NCBI RefSeq assembly: GCF_003243465.1
Contig: NZ_QFQZ01000137.1
Span: 1 to 6,011 of the forward strand
DNA length: 6,011 nt
DNA from: Caulobacter segnis
GTDB lineage: Bacteria; Pseudomonadota; Alphaproteobacteria; Caulobacterales; Caulobacteraceae
Reading direction: 5' to 3'
Shown: one piece after another, positions 1-4,838 of the stretch
How positions within the stretch are numbered: the first letter of the stretch is position 1
How the letters are laid out: the number at the start of each line of letters is the position of its first letter
Translations under genes and position numbers: made by a program
The notes under the pieces: model-generated
The model's input: the letters and a program-made list of their open reading frames with translations, nothing else
What the model was told of the DNA's origin: nothing
Databases searched by the model: none

Positions 1-137
1 AGCAGGGCCACCAGTTCCATGTGCTTCGCGGGATAGCCGGCGCGGAGCAGCGCCTTCCAGTGGGCGATCGGCTGGCCGTACTTCTTTTCGATCGACGGAA
101 AATAGGACGCCGGGCCCTTCACCTTGTCGTCCGCCAT
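1..137 (-). CDS. DUF4287 domain protein, N-terminal part (cut by window edge)
   Basis: Read by eye on the minus strand from an ATG at 135-137; 45 codons are visible before the window ends. The peptide begins MADDKVKGPASYFPSIEKKY and continues with GQPIAHWK and a PAKHMELVAL stretch. The combination of a SYFPSIEKKYG start, a central tryptophan and PAKHMELV is what I know from the DUF4287 family, small proteins of unknown function that often continue with a helix and a GHGHANALV-like segment; that part would lie outside the window. The start is well supported: a strong ribosome binding site AGGGGAG (144-150) lies 6 nt upstream. The gap to the flavoprotein gene upstream is 64 nt and holds a promoter candidate, so this gene may be transcribed on its own. 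Family call fairly sure; function unknown. Confidence 0.75.
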   Translation of the reverse strand, partial: MADDKVKGPASYFPSIEKKYGQPIAHWKALLRAGYPAKHMELVAL

Positions 138-164
138 GTCGCTCTCCCCTGATGCGCGGGCGCG

Positions 165-193
165 AATAGAGCGTGATCACGCCCGGGCCGCAA
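165..193 (-). promoter_or_regulatory. Promoter candidate with a 12-bp palindrome in the spacer, for the DUF4287 gene
   Basis: On the minus strand a TTGCGG box (188-193) and a TCTATT box (165-170) are separated by exactly 17 nt. The predicted transcript start would be about 20 nt before the ATG at 137. The spacer begins with the perfect 12-bp palindrome GCGTGATCACGC (171-182), directly abutting the -10 box, a position typical of a repressor operator. The boxes are seen; their use as a promoter and the palindrome as an operator are inference. The palindrome lacks a T-tract, so I do not read it as the terminator of the upstream flavoprotein gene. Confidence 0.4.
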
Positions 194-201
194 CGCTCGG
201 T

Positions 202-1413
202 CTAGGAGAGCCGCCCCAGCGCCGCCTGGCCCGCCGCCACGCCGGTGGCGAAGCAGGCCTGCAGCAGGTAGCCGCCGGTCGGCGCTTCCCAGTCCAGCAT
301 CTCGCCGGCCAGGAGCACGTTCTGCCGGCCCTTGAGGAACAGGCCGTCCAGGCTCTCGAAGCGCACCCCGCCGGCGGCCGAGACGGCGCGGTCCAGGGGC
401 TGGACACCGGTCACGCCCAGGGGCGCGGCCTTGATCGCCTCGGCCAGGGCCGCCGGCGCCGGCGGCAGGTCGACGCCGTGCGCCTCGCGCAGCAGATTGA
501 TCTCGACGGGCGAGAGCTTGACCGCCTTGCGCAGGAAGTTGGCCAGGGTCTGGCCGCCGCGCGGGGCGTGCAGGCGCCGCTCCAGGGTCTCGACCGGGAT
601 GTCGGGCCGCAGGTCGACGGTCAGGGTGGCCCCGCCGGCCAGGGCCGCGTCGCGCGCCGCCCCGCCCAGGGCGTAGACCGCCCCGCCCTCGAGGCCGTAG
701 CGGGCGACCATCGCGTCCCCCCGCGACCGCGCCTGCCCCAGGCCGAGGGCCACGTTCTTCAGCGGCTCGCCGGCGAAGCGCTCGGAAAAGAACGCGCTCC
801 AGCCGATGTCGAAACCGCAGTTGGCCGGGCGGAACGGCGCGATCTCGCAGCCGCCCACCCGCAGCAGCGGCGCCCAGGCCGCGTCCGAGCCGAGCTTGGG
901 CCAGCTCGCCCCACCCAGGGCCAGGACCGTCGCGCGCGCCCGCACGGCCTGGCGGCCGTCAGCCCCCTCGATCAAGAGCCGGCCGGCCGCGTCCCAGCCC
1001 TTCCAGGTGGAGCGCGGCTCCAGGGCCACGCCCAGCCCCTCCAGCCGCGAAAGCCAGGCCCGCAGCAGCGGCGAGGCCTTCATCGTCTTGGGAAACACCC
1101 GGCCGCTGGCCCCGACGAAGGTCTCCTGCCCCAAGCCTTGCGCCCAGGCGACGAGGTCATTGGGCGTGAACGCCTCCAGCATCGGCCGCAGGGCGTCCGA
1201 CCGCTCCGCGTAACGCCCGGCGAAGCGTTCGAAGTCCTCCGAGTGGGTGAGGTTCAGCCCGCCGCGCCCGGCCATCAGGAACTTGCGGCCGAAGGTCGGC
1301 ATCTTCTCGAAGACGGCGACAGACTTGCCGGCTTTGGCGACCGTCTCGGCCGCCATCAGCCCCGCCGGCCCGCCGCCGATCACGGCGACGTCGAGGATCC
1401 GTTCGTCGGTCAC
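202..1413 (-). CDS. FAD-dependent oxidoreductase, HI0933 / PP_4765-type flavoprotein
   Basis: A 403-residue protein, normal length for the HI0933-like flavoproteins and closest in feel to the PP_4765 (TIGR03862) subgroup. The N-terminus has the Rossmann dinucleotide-binding turn VIGGGPAGLM (residues 11-20), and E36 at the end of the second strand is placed to bind the ADP ribose. The family motif GRKFLMAGRGGLNLTH follows at 42-57. Near the C-terminus AGEMLDWEAPTGGYLLQA (369-386) is the second FAD-contacting segment. The substrate is unknown; it is probably a cytosolic redox enzyme, and relatives are loosely annotated as aminoacetone oxidase-like. The start is GTG at 1411-1413; the Rossmann motif begins so soon after it that a later start is unlikely. 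A GAGG (1423-1426) inside the end of vapC lies 9 nt upstream. Only one base separates it from the vapC stop, so it is very likely co-transcribed and coupled with vapBC. Confidence 0.9.
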   Translation of the reverse strand: MTDERILDVAVIGGGPAGLMAAETVAKAGKSVAVFEKMPTFGRKFLMAGRGGLNLTHSEDFERFAGRYAERSDALRPMLEAFTPNDLVAWAQGLGQETFVGASGRVFPKTMKASPLLRAWLSRLEGLGVALEPRSTWKGWDAAGRLLIEGADGRQAVRARATVLALGGASWPKLGSDAAWAPLLRVGGCEIAPFRPANCGFDIGWSAFFSERFAGEPLKNVALGLGQARSRGDAMVARYGLEGGAVYALGGAARDAALAGGATLTVDLRPDIPVETLERRLHAPRGGQTLANFLRKAVKLSPVEINLLREAHGVDLPPAPAALAEAIKAAPLGVTGVQPLDRAVSAAGGVRFESLDGLFLKGRQNVLLAGEMLDWEAPTGGYLLQACFATGVAAGQAALGRLS

Positions 1414-1414
1414 G

Positions 1415-1810
1415 TCAGGCGGCCTCGATGTCGGTCAGGGAAAAGTCCTCGCCCTTGTAGAGCAGCGGAACGCCGTGGACCTTGGCGCAGGCGTAGGAAA
1501 AGCAGTCGCCCATGTTGAGGCGCGCCGGGTGGAGACCCTTGCCGAAGCGGGCGTGAGCGTCGATCGCAAGCTGGCCTTCCAGAGCGCCGATCTCGACGAC
1601 CCGCGCGCCAAAGCTGGCCAATAGGGCCCTCAGGCGCGCGCTCACCACCTCGACCGGATCCCTACCCTCACGCGTCACGGCCCGGACCGTTTCCCATATC
1701 GCCATGGGCGACGTGAGGATGACCTCGGCGTCGGCTAAAGCGATACGCAGGCGCTCGCGCTCCGGCTCTTGAAGGATGATGGCCACCCAGGCCGAGGCGT
1801 CGACAAACAT
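1415..1810 (-). CDS. vapC: VapC-type PIN-domain toxin ribonuclease
   Basis: A 131-residue PIN-domain protein, the usual length of a VapC toxin. The opening MFVDASAWVAI carries the first acidic metal ligand D4; E40 (AIWET), D102 (GDCFSYA) and D122 (GEDFSLTDI) complete the acidic Mg/Mn-binding set expected of this nuclease fold. Family members cleave RNA, often tRNA or rRNA, and are held inactive by the cognate VapB; the target here cannot be told from sequence. The ATG shares one base with the TGA of vapB (TGATG), so translation is probably coupled, which fits the absence of a convincing ribosome binding site of its own. All catalytic acids are present, so the toxin looks intact. Confidence 0.92.
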   Translation of the reverse strand: MFVDASAWVAIILQEPERERLRIALADAEVILTSPMAIWETVRAVTREGRDPVEVVSARLRALLASFGARVVEIGALEGQLAIDAHARFGKGLHPARLNMGDCFSYACAKVHGVPLLYKGEDFSLTDIEAA

Positions 1811-2049
1811 CAGTCGCCGTTGATCATGTCCATGAAAGCCTTATCGGCCTTCAGGCCCGTGCGCGGCATCTTGTCGAACTCGGCAAGAATGGCGTCGACG
1901 CGCGCCAGCTTCTCGGCCCGCGCCTTTTCGCGCGCCGCCAAGGCCTCGGTCGCGGCCAGCTTCACGGCCTCGGTGATGCCGAGCTTGGTCTTTTCGGCCA
2001 GCTGGCGAACCAGGGCGTCGGTCTCGGGATCGCGGACGTGGAAGGGCAT
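1810..2049 (-). CDS. vapB: VapB-type antitoxin (PSK / Rv0623-like transcription factor family)
   Basis: A 79-residue protein directly upstream of vapC. It begins MPFHVRDPETDALVRQLAEK and continues TKLGITEAVKLA, the arrangement of the PSK_trans_fac type of VapB: a short N-terminal strand and helices (about residues 3-39) that would dimerise and bind DNA, then a charged helix and a C-terminal tail (about 55-79, with MPRTGLKADKAFMDMI) that would wrap the toxin. It should neutralise VapC and repress the operon. The ATG at 2047-2049 has a GGAG (2057-2060) 7 nt upstream. The stop overlaps the vapC start by one base. Family assignment is by pattern and neighbour, not by search. Confidence 0.88.
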   Translation of the reverse strand: MPFHVRDPETDALVRQLAEKTKLGITEAVKLAATEALAAREKARAEKLARVDAILAEFDKMPRTGLKADKAFMDMINGD

Positions 2050-2062
2050 GGCGGGGCTCCGT

Positions 2063-2099
2063 CTAGCCGGAAGGTAACATCGGCTAGCCGGAGCGACAA
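2063..2099 (-). promoter_or_regulatory. vapBC promoter candidate with paired operator repeats
   Basis: On the minus strand a TTGTCG box (2094-2099) and a TACCTT box (2071-2076) are 17 nt apart, giving a leader of about 15 nt to the vapB ATG. Two copies of TCCGGCTAG (minus strand) lie at 2084-2092 and 2063-2071, spaced 21 bp, or two helical turns, so they face the same side of the DNA and flank the -10 box. The upstream copy also sits in a perfect 10-bp palindrome CGGCTAGCCG (2081-2090). Repeats and boxes are seen; that VapB or VapBC binds them is inference from how TA operons are normally autoregulated. The -10 box is a poor match. Confidence 0.45.
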
Positions 2100-2129
2100 T
2101 GCGGGGGCCCCATCTCCCCCAAACGCAGA

Positions 2130-2157
2130 ACGGGCGCTGGATCGCTCCAGCGCCCGT
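2130..2157 (-). terminator. Terminator-like hairpin of the rplKA operon
   Basis: A perfect 12-bp stem (2130-2141 with 2146-2157; arm ACGGGCGCTGGA) closes on a 4-nt loop, 28 nt after the rplA stop in the direction of transcription. The sequence after the stem on the minus strand is TTCTGCGTTT, an interrupted T-tract, so it is probably an intrinsic terminator but not a textbook one. It separates the ribosomal operon from the vapBC promoter that follows. Confidence 0.75.
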
Positions 2158-2185
2158 CCGCTTACGCTTTACTGAAAGTCCAGGC

Positions 2186-2872
2186 TTAGCCGATCGAGGC
2201 GATGTCGACCTTGAAGCCCGGGCCCATCGTCGAGGACAGGCCGACGCGACGGATGAACACGCCCTTGGCGCCCGAGGGCTTGGAGCGGTTCAGGGCTTCG
2301 ATCAGAGCCTTGACGTTGACCAGCAGGGCTTCCTCGGTGAACGAGGCCTTGCCGATGCCGGCGTGAACGATACCGGCCTTTTCGACGCGGAACTCGACGG
2401 CGCCGCCCTTGGCGTCCTTCACGGCTTGGCCGACGTTCGGGGTCACGGTGCCGACCTTCGGGTTCGGCATCAGGCCGCGCGGGCCCAGCACCTTACCGAG
2501 GCGACCGACCAGGGCCATCATGTCCGGGGTCGCGATGACGCGATCGAAGTCCATGAAGCCGCCGGCGATCTTTTCGTACAGGTCTTCGGCGCCGACGTGC
2601 TCGGCGCCCGCGGCGGTCGCTTCGGCCGCCTTGGCGTCCTTGGCGAACACGGCGACGCGGACGTCACGGCCGGTGCCCGACGGCAGGTTGACGACGCCAC
2701 GGACCTGTTGGTCGGCGTGACGCGGGTCGACGCCCAGGTTCACCGAGATCTCGATGGTCTCGTCGAACTTGGCCTTGGCGTTTTCCTTGACCAGCTTAAT
2801 GGCGGCGTCGAGCGCGTGCGCCGCGTCGCGGTCGCCGGTCCAGGCCTTGATGCGCTTGGGTTGCTTAGCCAT
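2186..2872 (-). CDS. rplA: 50S ribosomal protein L1
   Basis: A full-length bacterial L1 of 228 residues. L1 binds 23S rRNA at the mobile L1 stalk and helps release deacylated tRNA from the E site; in many bacteria it also represses its own operon by binding the leader mRNA. The two-domain layout is visible: the N-terminal half of domain I (with KFDETIEISVNLGVD, 35-49), the inserted domain II (about 70-155) carrying the family signature LGPRGLMPNP (129-138), and the return to domain I with VEFRVEKAGIVHAGIGK (159-175) and STMGPGFKVD (214-223). The ATG at 2870-2872 has a GGAGG (2882-2886) 9 nt upstream, inside the end of rplK. The gap to rplK is only 4 nt, so the two are co-transcribed and probably translationally coupled. 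Confidence 0.98.
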   Translation of the reverse strand: MAKQPKRIKAWTGDRDAAHALDAAIKLVKENAKAKFDETIEISVNLGVDPRHADQQVRGVVNLPSGTGRDVRVAVFAKDAKAAEATAAGAEHVGAEDLYEKIAGGFMDFDRVIATPDMMALVGRLGKVLGPRGLMPNPKVGTVTPNVGQAVKDAKGGAVEFRVEKAGIVHAGIGKASFTEEALLVNVKALIEALNRSKPSGAKGVFIRRVGLSSTMGPGFKVDIASIG

Positions 2873-2876
2873 TGGA

Positions 2877-3308
2877 TTAGGCCTCCACGATCTTCAGGCC
2901 CATGGCCTTGGCGGAGCCTTCGATGATCTTGGCGGCGGCCTCGAGATCGTTGGCGTTCAGGTCCTTCATCTTCTTTTCGGCGATCTCGCGCAGCTGGGTG
3001 CGGGTGATCTGGCCGACGGTCTCGCGGCCGGTCAGCTTGGCGCCCGACTTCAGGCCCGTGGCCTGCTTCAGGTAGAAGGTGGCCGGGGGCGTCTTGGTGA
3101 CGAAGGTGAACGACTTGTCCTGATAGACCGTGATGACGGTCGGCAGGGGGGTGCCCTTTTCGACGTTCTCGGTGCGCGCGTTGAACTCCTTGCAGAAGCC
3201 CATGATGTTGACGCCGCGCTGACCCAGAGCCGGGCCGATGGGGGGCGAAGGCGTGGCCGAGCCAGCCTTCACCTGGAGCTTGATGTAGCCCAGGATCTTC
3301 TTAGCCAT
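2877..3308 (-). CDS. rplK: 50S ribosomal protein L11
   Basis: A complete L11 of 143 residues. L11 forms the base of the L7/L12 stalk with 23S rRNA helices 43/44, contacts elongation factors and is needed for RelA activation. The N-terminal domain has the proline-rich segment SATPSPPIGPALGQRGVNI (17-35), whose P22/P23 region is the known thiostrepton-facing surface. The C-terminal RNA-binding domain (about 75-143) ends with the family signature around KIIEGSAKAMGLKIVE. The start is ATG at 3306-3308 with AGAGGA (3313-3318) 4 nt upstream. The codons are strongly G/C-ending (5 of the first 40 end in A or T). rplK opens the two-gene rplK-rplA unit. Upstream is a DUF4238 gene rather than nusG. Confidence 0.98.
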   Translation of the reverse strand: MAKKILGYIKLQVKAGSATPSPPIGPALGQRGVNIMGFCKEFNARTENVEKGTPLPTVITVYQDKSFTFVTKTPPATFYLKQATGLKSGAKLTGRETVGQITRTQLREIAEKKMKDLNANDLEAAAKIIEGSAKAMGLKIVEA

Positions 3309-3313
3309 ACTAT

Positions 3314-3337
3314 CCTCTCGTGAGGGCGAGAGCCCTC
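3314..3337 (-). promoter_or_regulatory. Mutually exclusive hairpins over the rplK ribosome binding site
   Basis: In the mRNA sense, GAGGGC (3332-3337) can pair with GCCCTC (3322-3327) around a UCUC loop. Alternatively CUCUCG (3327-3332) can pair with CGAGAG (3315-3320) around CCCUCA, which would hide the GAGAG half of the rplK ribosome binding site. The two 6-bp stems share bases and cannot coexist. The pairing is seen in the sequence. A regulatory role, such as L1-dependent or translation-dependent control, is inference; I cannot compute folding energies here. Confidence 0.35.
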
Positions 3338-3432
3338 GCTGGTGAGCCGTGGTGCGGGCTTGGCGACCCTTCCACGGATTTGATCTCGCCGCGGAGGCCG
3401 AAGCCCAAACGACGAGCGCGCCCCAGGACGCG

Positions 3433-3498
3433 GGGTCCGGGAGCGGGGCGGGGCGTGTGGCAGGCGGGGGGTGCGGAGTCTAGGGGGATGGGGGGGGG
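3433..3498 (+). other. G-tract cluster, possible G-quadruplex region
   Basis: Within the gap upstream of rplK, the plus strand carries closely spaced G-runs at 3432-3435 (4), 3445-3448 (4), 3450-3453 (4), 3466-3471 (6), 3483-3487 (5) and 3490-3498 (9). Runs of three or more guanines with short loops satisfy the usual G-quadruplex pattern. The plus strand is the template strand for rplK, so a folded structure could impede RNA polymerase; the mRNA leader would be C-rich. The nine-G homopolymer is also prone to length errors in replication and sequencing. Confidence 0.45.
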
Positions 3499-3506
3499 AC
3501 CGTCGG
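3477..3506 (-). promoter_or_regulatory. Weak rplK promoter candidate overlapping a GANTC site
   Basis: On the minus strand CCGACG (3501-3506) and TAGACT (3477-3482) are separated by 18 nt. The second box resembles the CTANA part of the Caulobacter housekeeping -10, and the first shares GACG with its -35. A GAGTC (3476-3480), the CcrM methylation motif of alphaproteobacteria, overlaps the -10 box. The spacer contains the nine-base C/G homopolymer. The matches are poor and the leader would be about 160 nt, so this is only a candidate; I found no better one between the DUF4238 gene and rplK. Confidence 0.22.
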
Positions 3507-3515
3507 TAACCGACG
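3501..3515. other. Short perfect hairpin in the rplK upstream region
   Basis: CGTCGG and CCGACG pair perfectly around a 3-nt loop. There is no T-tract on the minus side; a run of Cs follows. It may be a weak stem in the tail of the DUF4238 transcript or part of the rplK control region. No role can be assigned. Confidence 0.3.
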
Positions 3516-3533
3516 CTTTCGAGTTCCAAGATG

Positions 3534-3554
3534 GAGTGGGCATTACTGCCACTC
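3534..3554 (-). terminator. Possible terminator or 3' stem of the DUF4238 gene
   Basis: In the mRNA sense GAGUGGCA pairs with UGCCCACUC, an 8-bp stem with one bulged C, closing on GUAA, a GNRA-type tetraloop. It begins 18 nt past the DUF4238 stop codon. The following bases (CATCTTGG) are not a convincing T-tract, so termination would be weak or Rho-dependent; it may simply stabilise the 3' end. Confidence 0.3.
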
Positions 3555-3572
3555 TGCACGATCGGCTACGGC

Positions 3573-4511
3573 TCACCCCAGGATTGATGGCCCTAGCTCG
3601 TCTTCACTAGGTGCCTCGCCCCGCTCATACCAGAACGGCTTTGCCTCCGCTGACCGGCTTATGAAGACTTTGTCAGCGAAAGCCCGCGTCCGGCGATTTA
3701 TCTCATCAACGTCGGCAAGTGGGATTTCAAAGTAGCCCTCCACCCCCTTCTTGTTCAGGAGGAGCAGACAGTCTGGGCTTATCGGGAGTGTGATCTCCAG
3801 GGTCTTATACATAAGCGCCGGAGCGCGATGCATAGGCGGCCTTTGATGGGCCGCGGGATCAAACCAAACACACGGGTCGTCAGAGGTTATGAATCCCGTC
3901 TCGTCGGTCGTCGTCAGAAACGCTGCGCTGAAGCGAGTTAGATGCGGGACAAGCGATTTGACCGTCGGGAGCAGCAGCTTTTGGAGCGGCTGCTCGGCGA
4001 GTTTCCTGACCTGGTCTTCGGACATTGAAGGGCCGCTAGAGATGCTTCGAACGCTGGCGGCCCGCTTGCGCTGCTCCGGGGTCATTTTATCGAGCCCCCG
4101 CTTCATCTGGTCGATCCGATCGATGACCGGCTCCCAGGTCGCCCGCATGTGTTCACGCGCGGCGGGGGTACGGAACTTTTGGGCCGCGACGAAGGCCATA
4201 AATACCGCCAGTTCTCGAGGCGGAAGCTTGGCGCGCTTTTCGACATAGTTTTTCCGGGCAACGCCAAAGGCTGTTTCCAGGCGCTGTAAGGCCATTTCGA
4301 TCCCAAGGTCGCGCTCGCCGCCTTCGCCGAAGCGGGTGTACATCTCCGGTTCCCAAAGCAGCTTTACGGGTGGCCGGTTTGTTGGCGCCCCGCCCTCAAC
4401 TGGAAAGGACCAAACATAGGGCTCGTGATTCTCGGGAGTGTTCGGATCCGTCCACGCTTTTAGATAGCTCTTGGCGACGAAATGCTGCTTTCGATGCGAG
4501 GCCTTTATCAC
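3573..4511 (-). CDS. DUF4238 domain protein, function unknown
   Basis: A 312-residue protein, typical length for DUF4238. The N-terminal family motif is seen as HRKQHFVAKSYLKAW (6-20), the counterpart of the usual H-Y-V-P-x-x-Y-L-x-x-F. The second hallmark, FITSDDP (207-213), and the LPISPDCLLLL strand (242-252) are also present. There is no signal peptide or membrane segment, so it is probably cytosolic. The start is GTG (4509-4511) with a strong GGAGGAG (4516-4522) 4 nt upstream. Codon use differs from its neighbours: 15 of the first 40 codons end in A or T, including ATA, CTA and AAA, against 5 of 40 in rplK. Together with the repeats just upstream this suggests horizontal transfer. DUF4238 proteins are patchily distributed and no activity is established to my knowledge. 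Confidence 0.85.
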   Translation of the reverse strand: MIKASHRKQHFVAKSYLKAWTDPNTPENHEPYVWSFPVEGGAPTNRPPVKLLWEPEMYTRFGEGGERDLGIEMALQRLETAFGVARKNYVEKRAKLPPRELAVFMAFVAAQKFRTPAAREHMRATWEPVIDRIDQMKRGLDKMTPEQRKRAASVRSISSGPSMSEDQVRKLAEQPLQKLLLPTVKSLVPHLTRFSAAFLTTTDETGFITSDDPCVWFDPAAHQRPPMHRAPALMYKTLEITLPISPDCLLLLNKKGVEGYFEIPLADVDEINRRTRAFADKVFISRSAEAKPFWYERGEAPSEDELGPSILG

Positions 4512-4563
4512 GGCTCTCCTCCGTTTGGAGGACGATGCCCGATTCAGTCGCCAACGGTCGAGT

Positions 4564-4620
4564 AACCCCTCACCCTCCCACCGCTGCGCGGCGGGCCCCG
4601 CCCTCTCCCTCTGGGAGAGG
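4564..4620. repeat. CCCTCACCC / GGGAGAGG intergenic repeat with two hairpins
   Basis: The element opens with CCCCTCACCCTCCCACC and closes with CCCTCTGGGAGAGG, a composition I know from dispersed intergenic repeats in Caulobacter-like genomes. It contains two hairpins: CCCACCGC (4577-4584) with GCGGCGGG (4588-4595), one mismatch, and the perfect CCTCTCCC (4602-4609) with GGGAGAGG (4613-4620). A GATTC (4620-4624), a CcrM-type methylation site, sits at its edge and another lies at 4541-4545. Whether it is a mobile repeat or a processing or termination signal is not visible from one copy. Confidence 0.6.
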
Positions 4621-4636
4621 ATTCAACACGCCCGAC

Positions 4637-4820
4637 CTCCCCAGGTCGGAGCCAACCTTACATCTCTTGGAGGCTGGAGCGTGCGGGGCCGGGCGGGTTG
4701 GTCAAGGACGGCGCTCCGCGCCGCCGCCGCGCGGCCGCCCTGCGGGCGGTCCTTGAGCAACCCGCCCGGCCCCGCGATCGTCTCGCCGTGAGATGTAAGG
4801 ATGGCTCCTTATCCGGGGAG
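4637..4820. repeat. Large imperfect palindrome (184 bp) forming a branched structure
   Basis: Nested inverted repeats share one centre. The outer arms are CTCCCC (4637-4642) with GGGGAG (4815-4820). Then 4648-4666 pairs with 4790-4808 (19 bp, one mismatch; core CCTTACATCTC), and 4683-4709 pairs with 4749-4775 (27 bp, one mismatch). At the centre are two separate small hairpins, GGCGC/GCGCC (4710-4722) and CCGCCC/GGGCGG (4735-4749), so the folded strand is branched. Further out, GACCT/AGGTC (4634-4647) forms a local hairpin. It begins 19 nt after the stop of the exported-protein gene and could terminate or protect that transcript. The compensated long arms suggest a defined element, possibly of the long intergenic inverted-repeat class linked to CcrM sites in Caulobacter; identity with any named family is not established. 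Confidence 0.7.
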
Positions 4821-4838
4821 AAGAGGCGACGACGCCGC

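Noticed and set aside
124..1518. A 464-codon open frame on the plus strand opposite the flavoprotein gene
   Set aside because: It is very rich in R, G, A, Q and P, matches no family, and lies opposite a gene with clear FAD motifs. Long antisense open frames are common in high-GC genes.
2099..3323. Long plus-strand open frames opposite rplA and rplK
   Set aside because: They are mirror frames of certain ribosomal protein genes, with low-complexity D/G/L/A-rich translations and no recognisable domain.
3269..3610. Short frames on both strands across the gap upstream of rplK
   Set aside because: The translations are P/R-rich, start in non-conserved positions and overlap rplK or the DUF4238 end. 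The gap reads as a regulatory region.
3500..3620. tRNA or attachment-site remnant at the end of the DUF4238 gene
   Set aside because: I looked because foreign genes often sit beside tRNAs, but found no cloverleaf or T-arm sequence and no matching direct repeat at the other end.
4564..4820. CRISPR array
   Set aside because: The repeats are inverted and nested with a single centre; there are no regularly spaced direct repeats.
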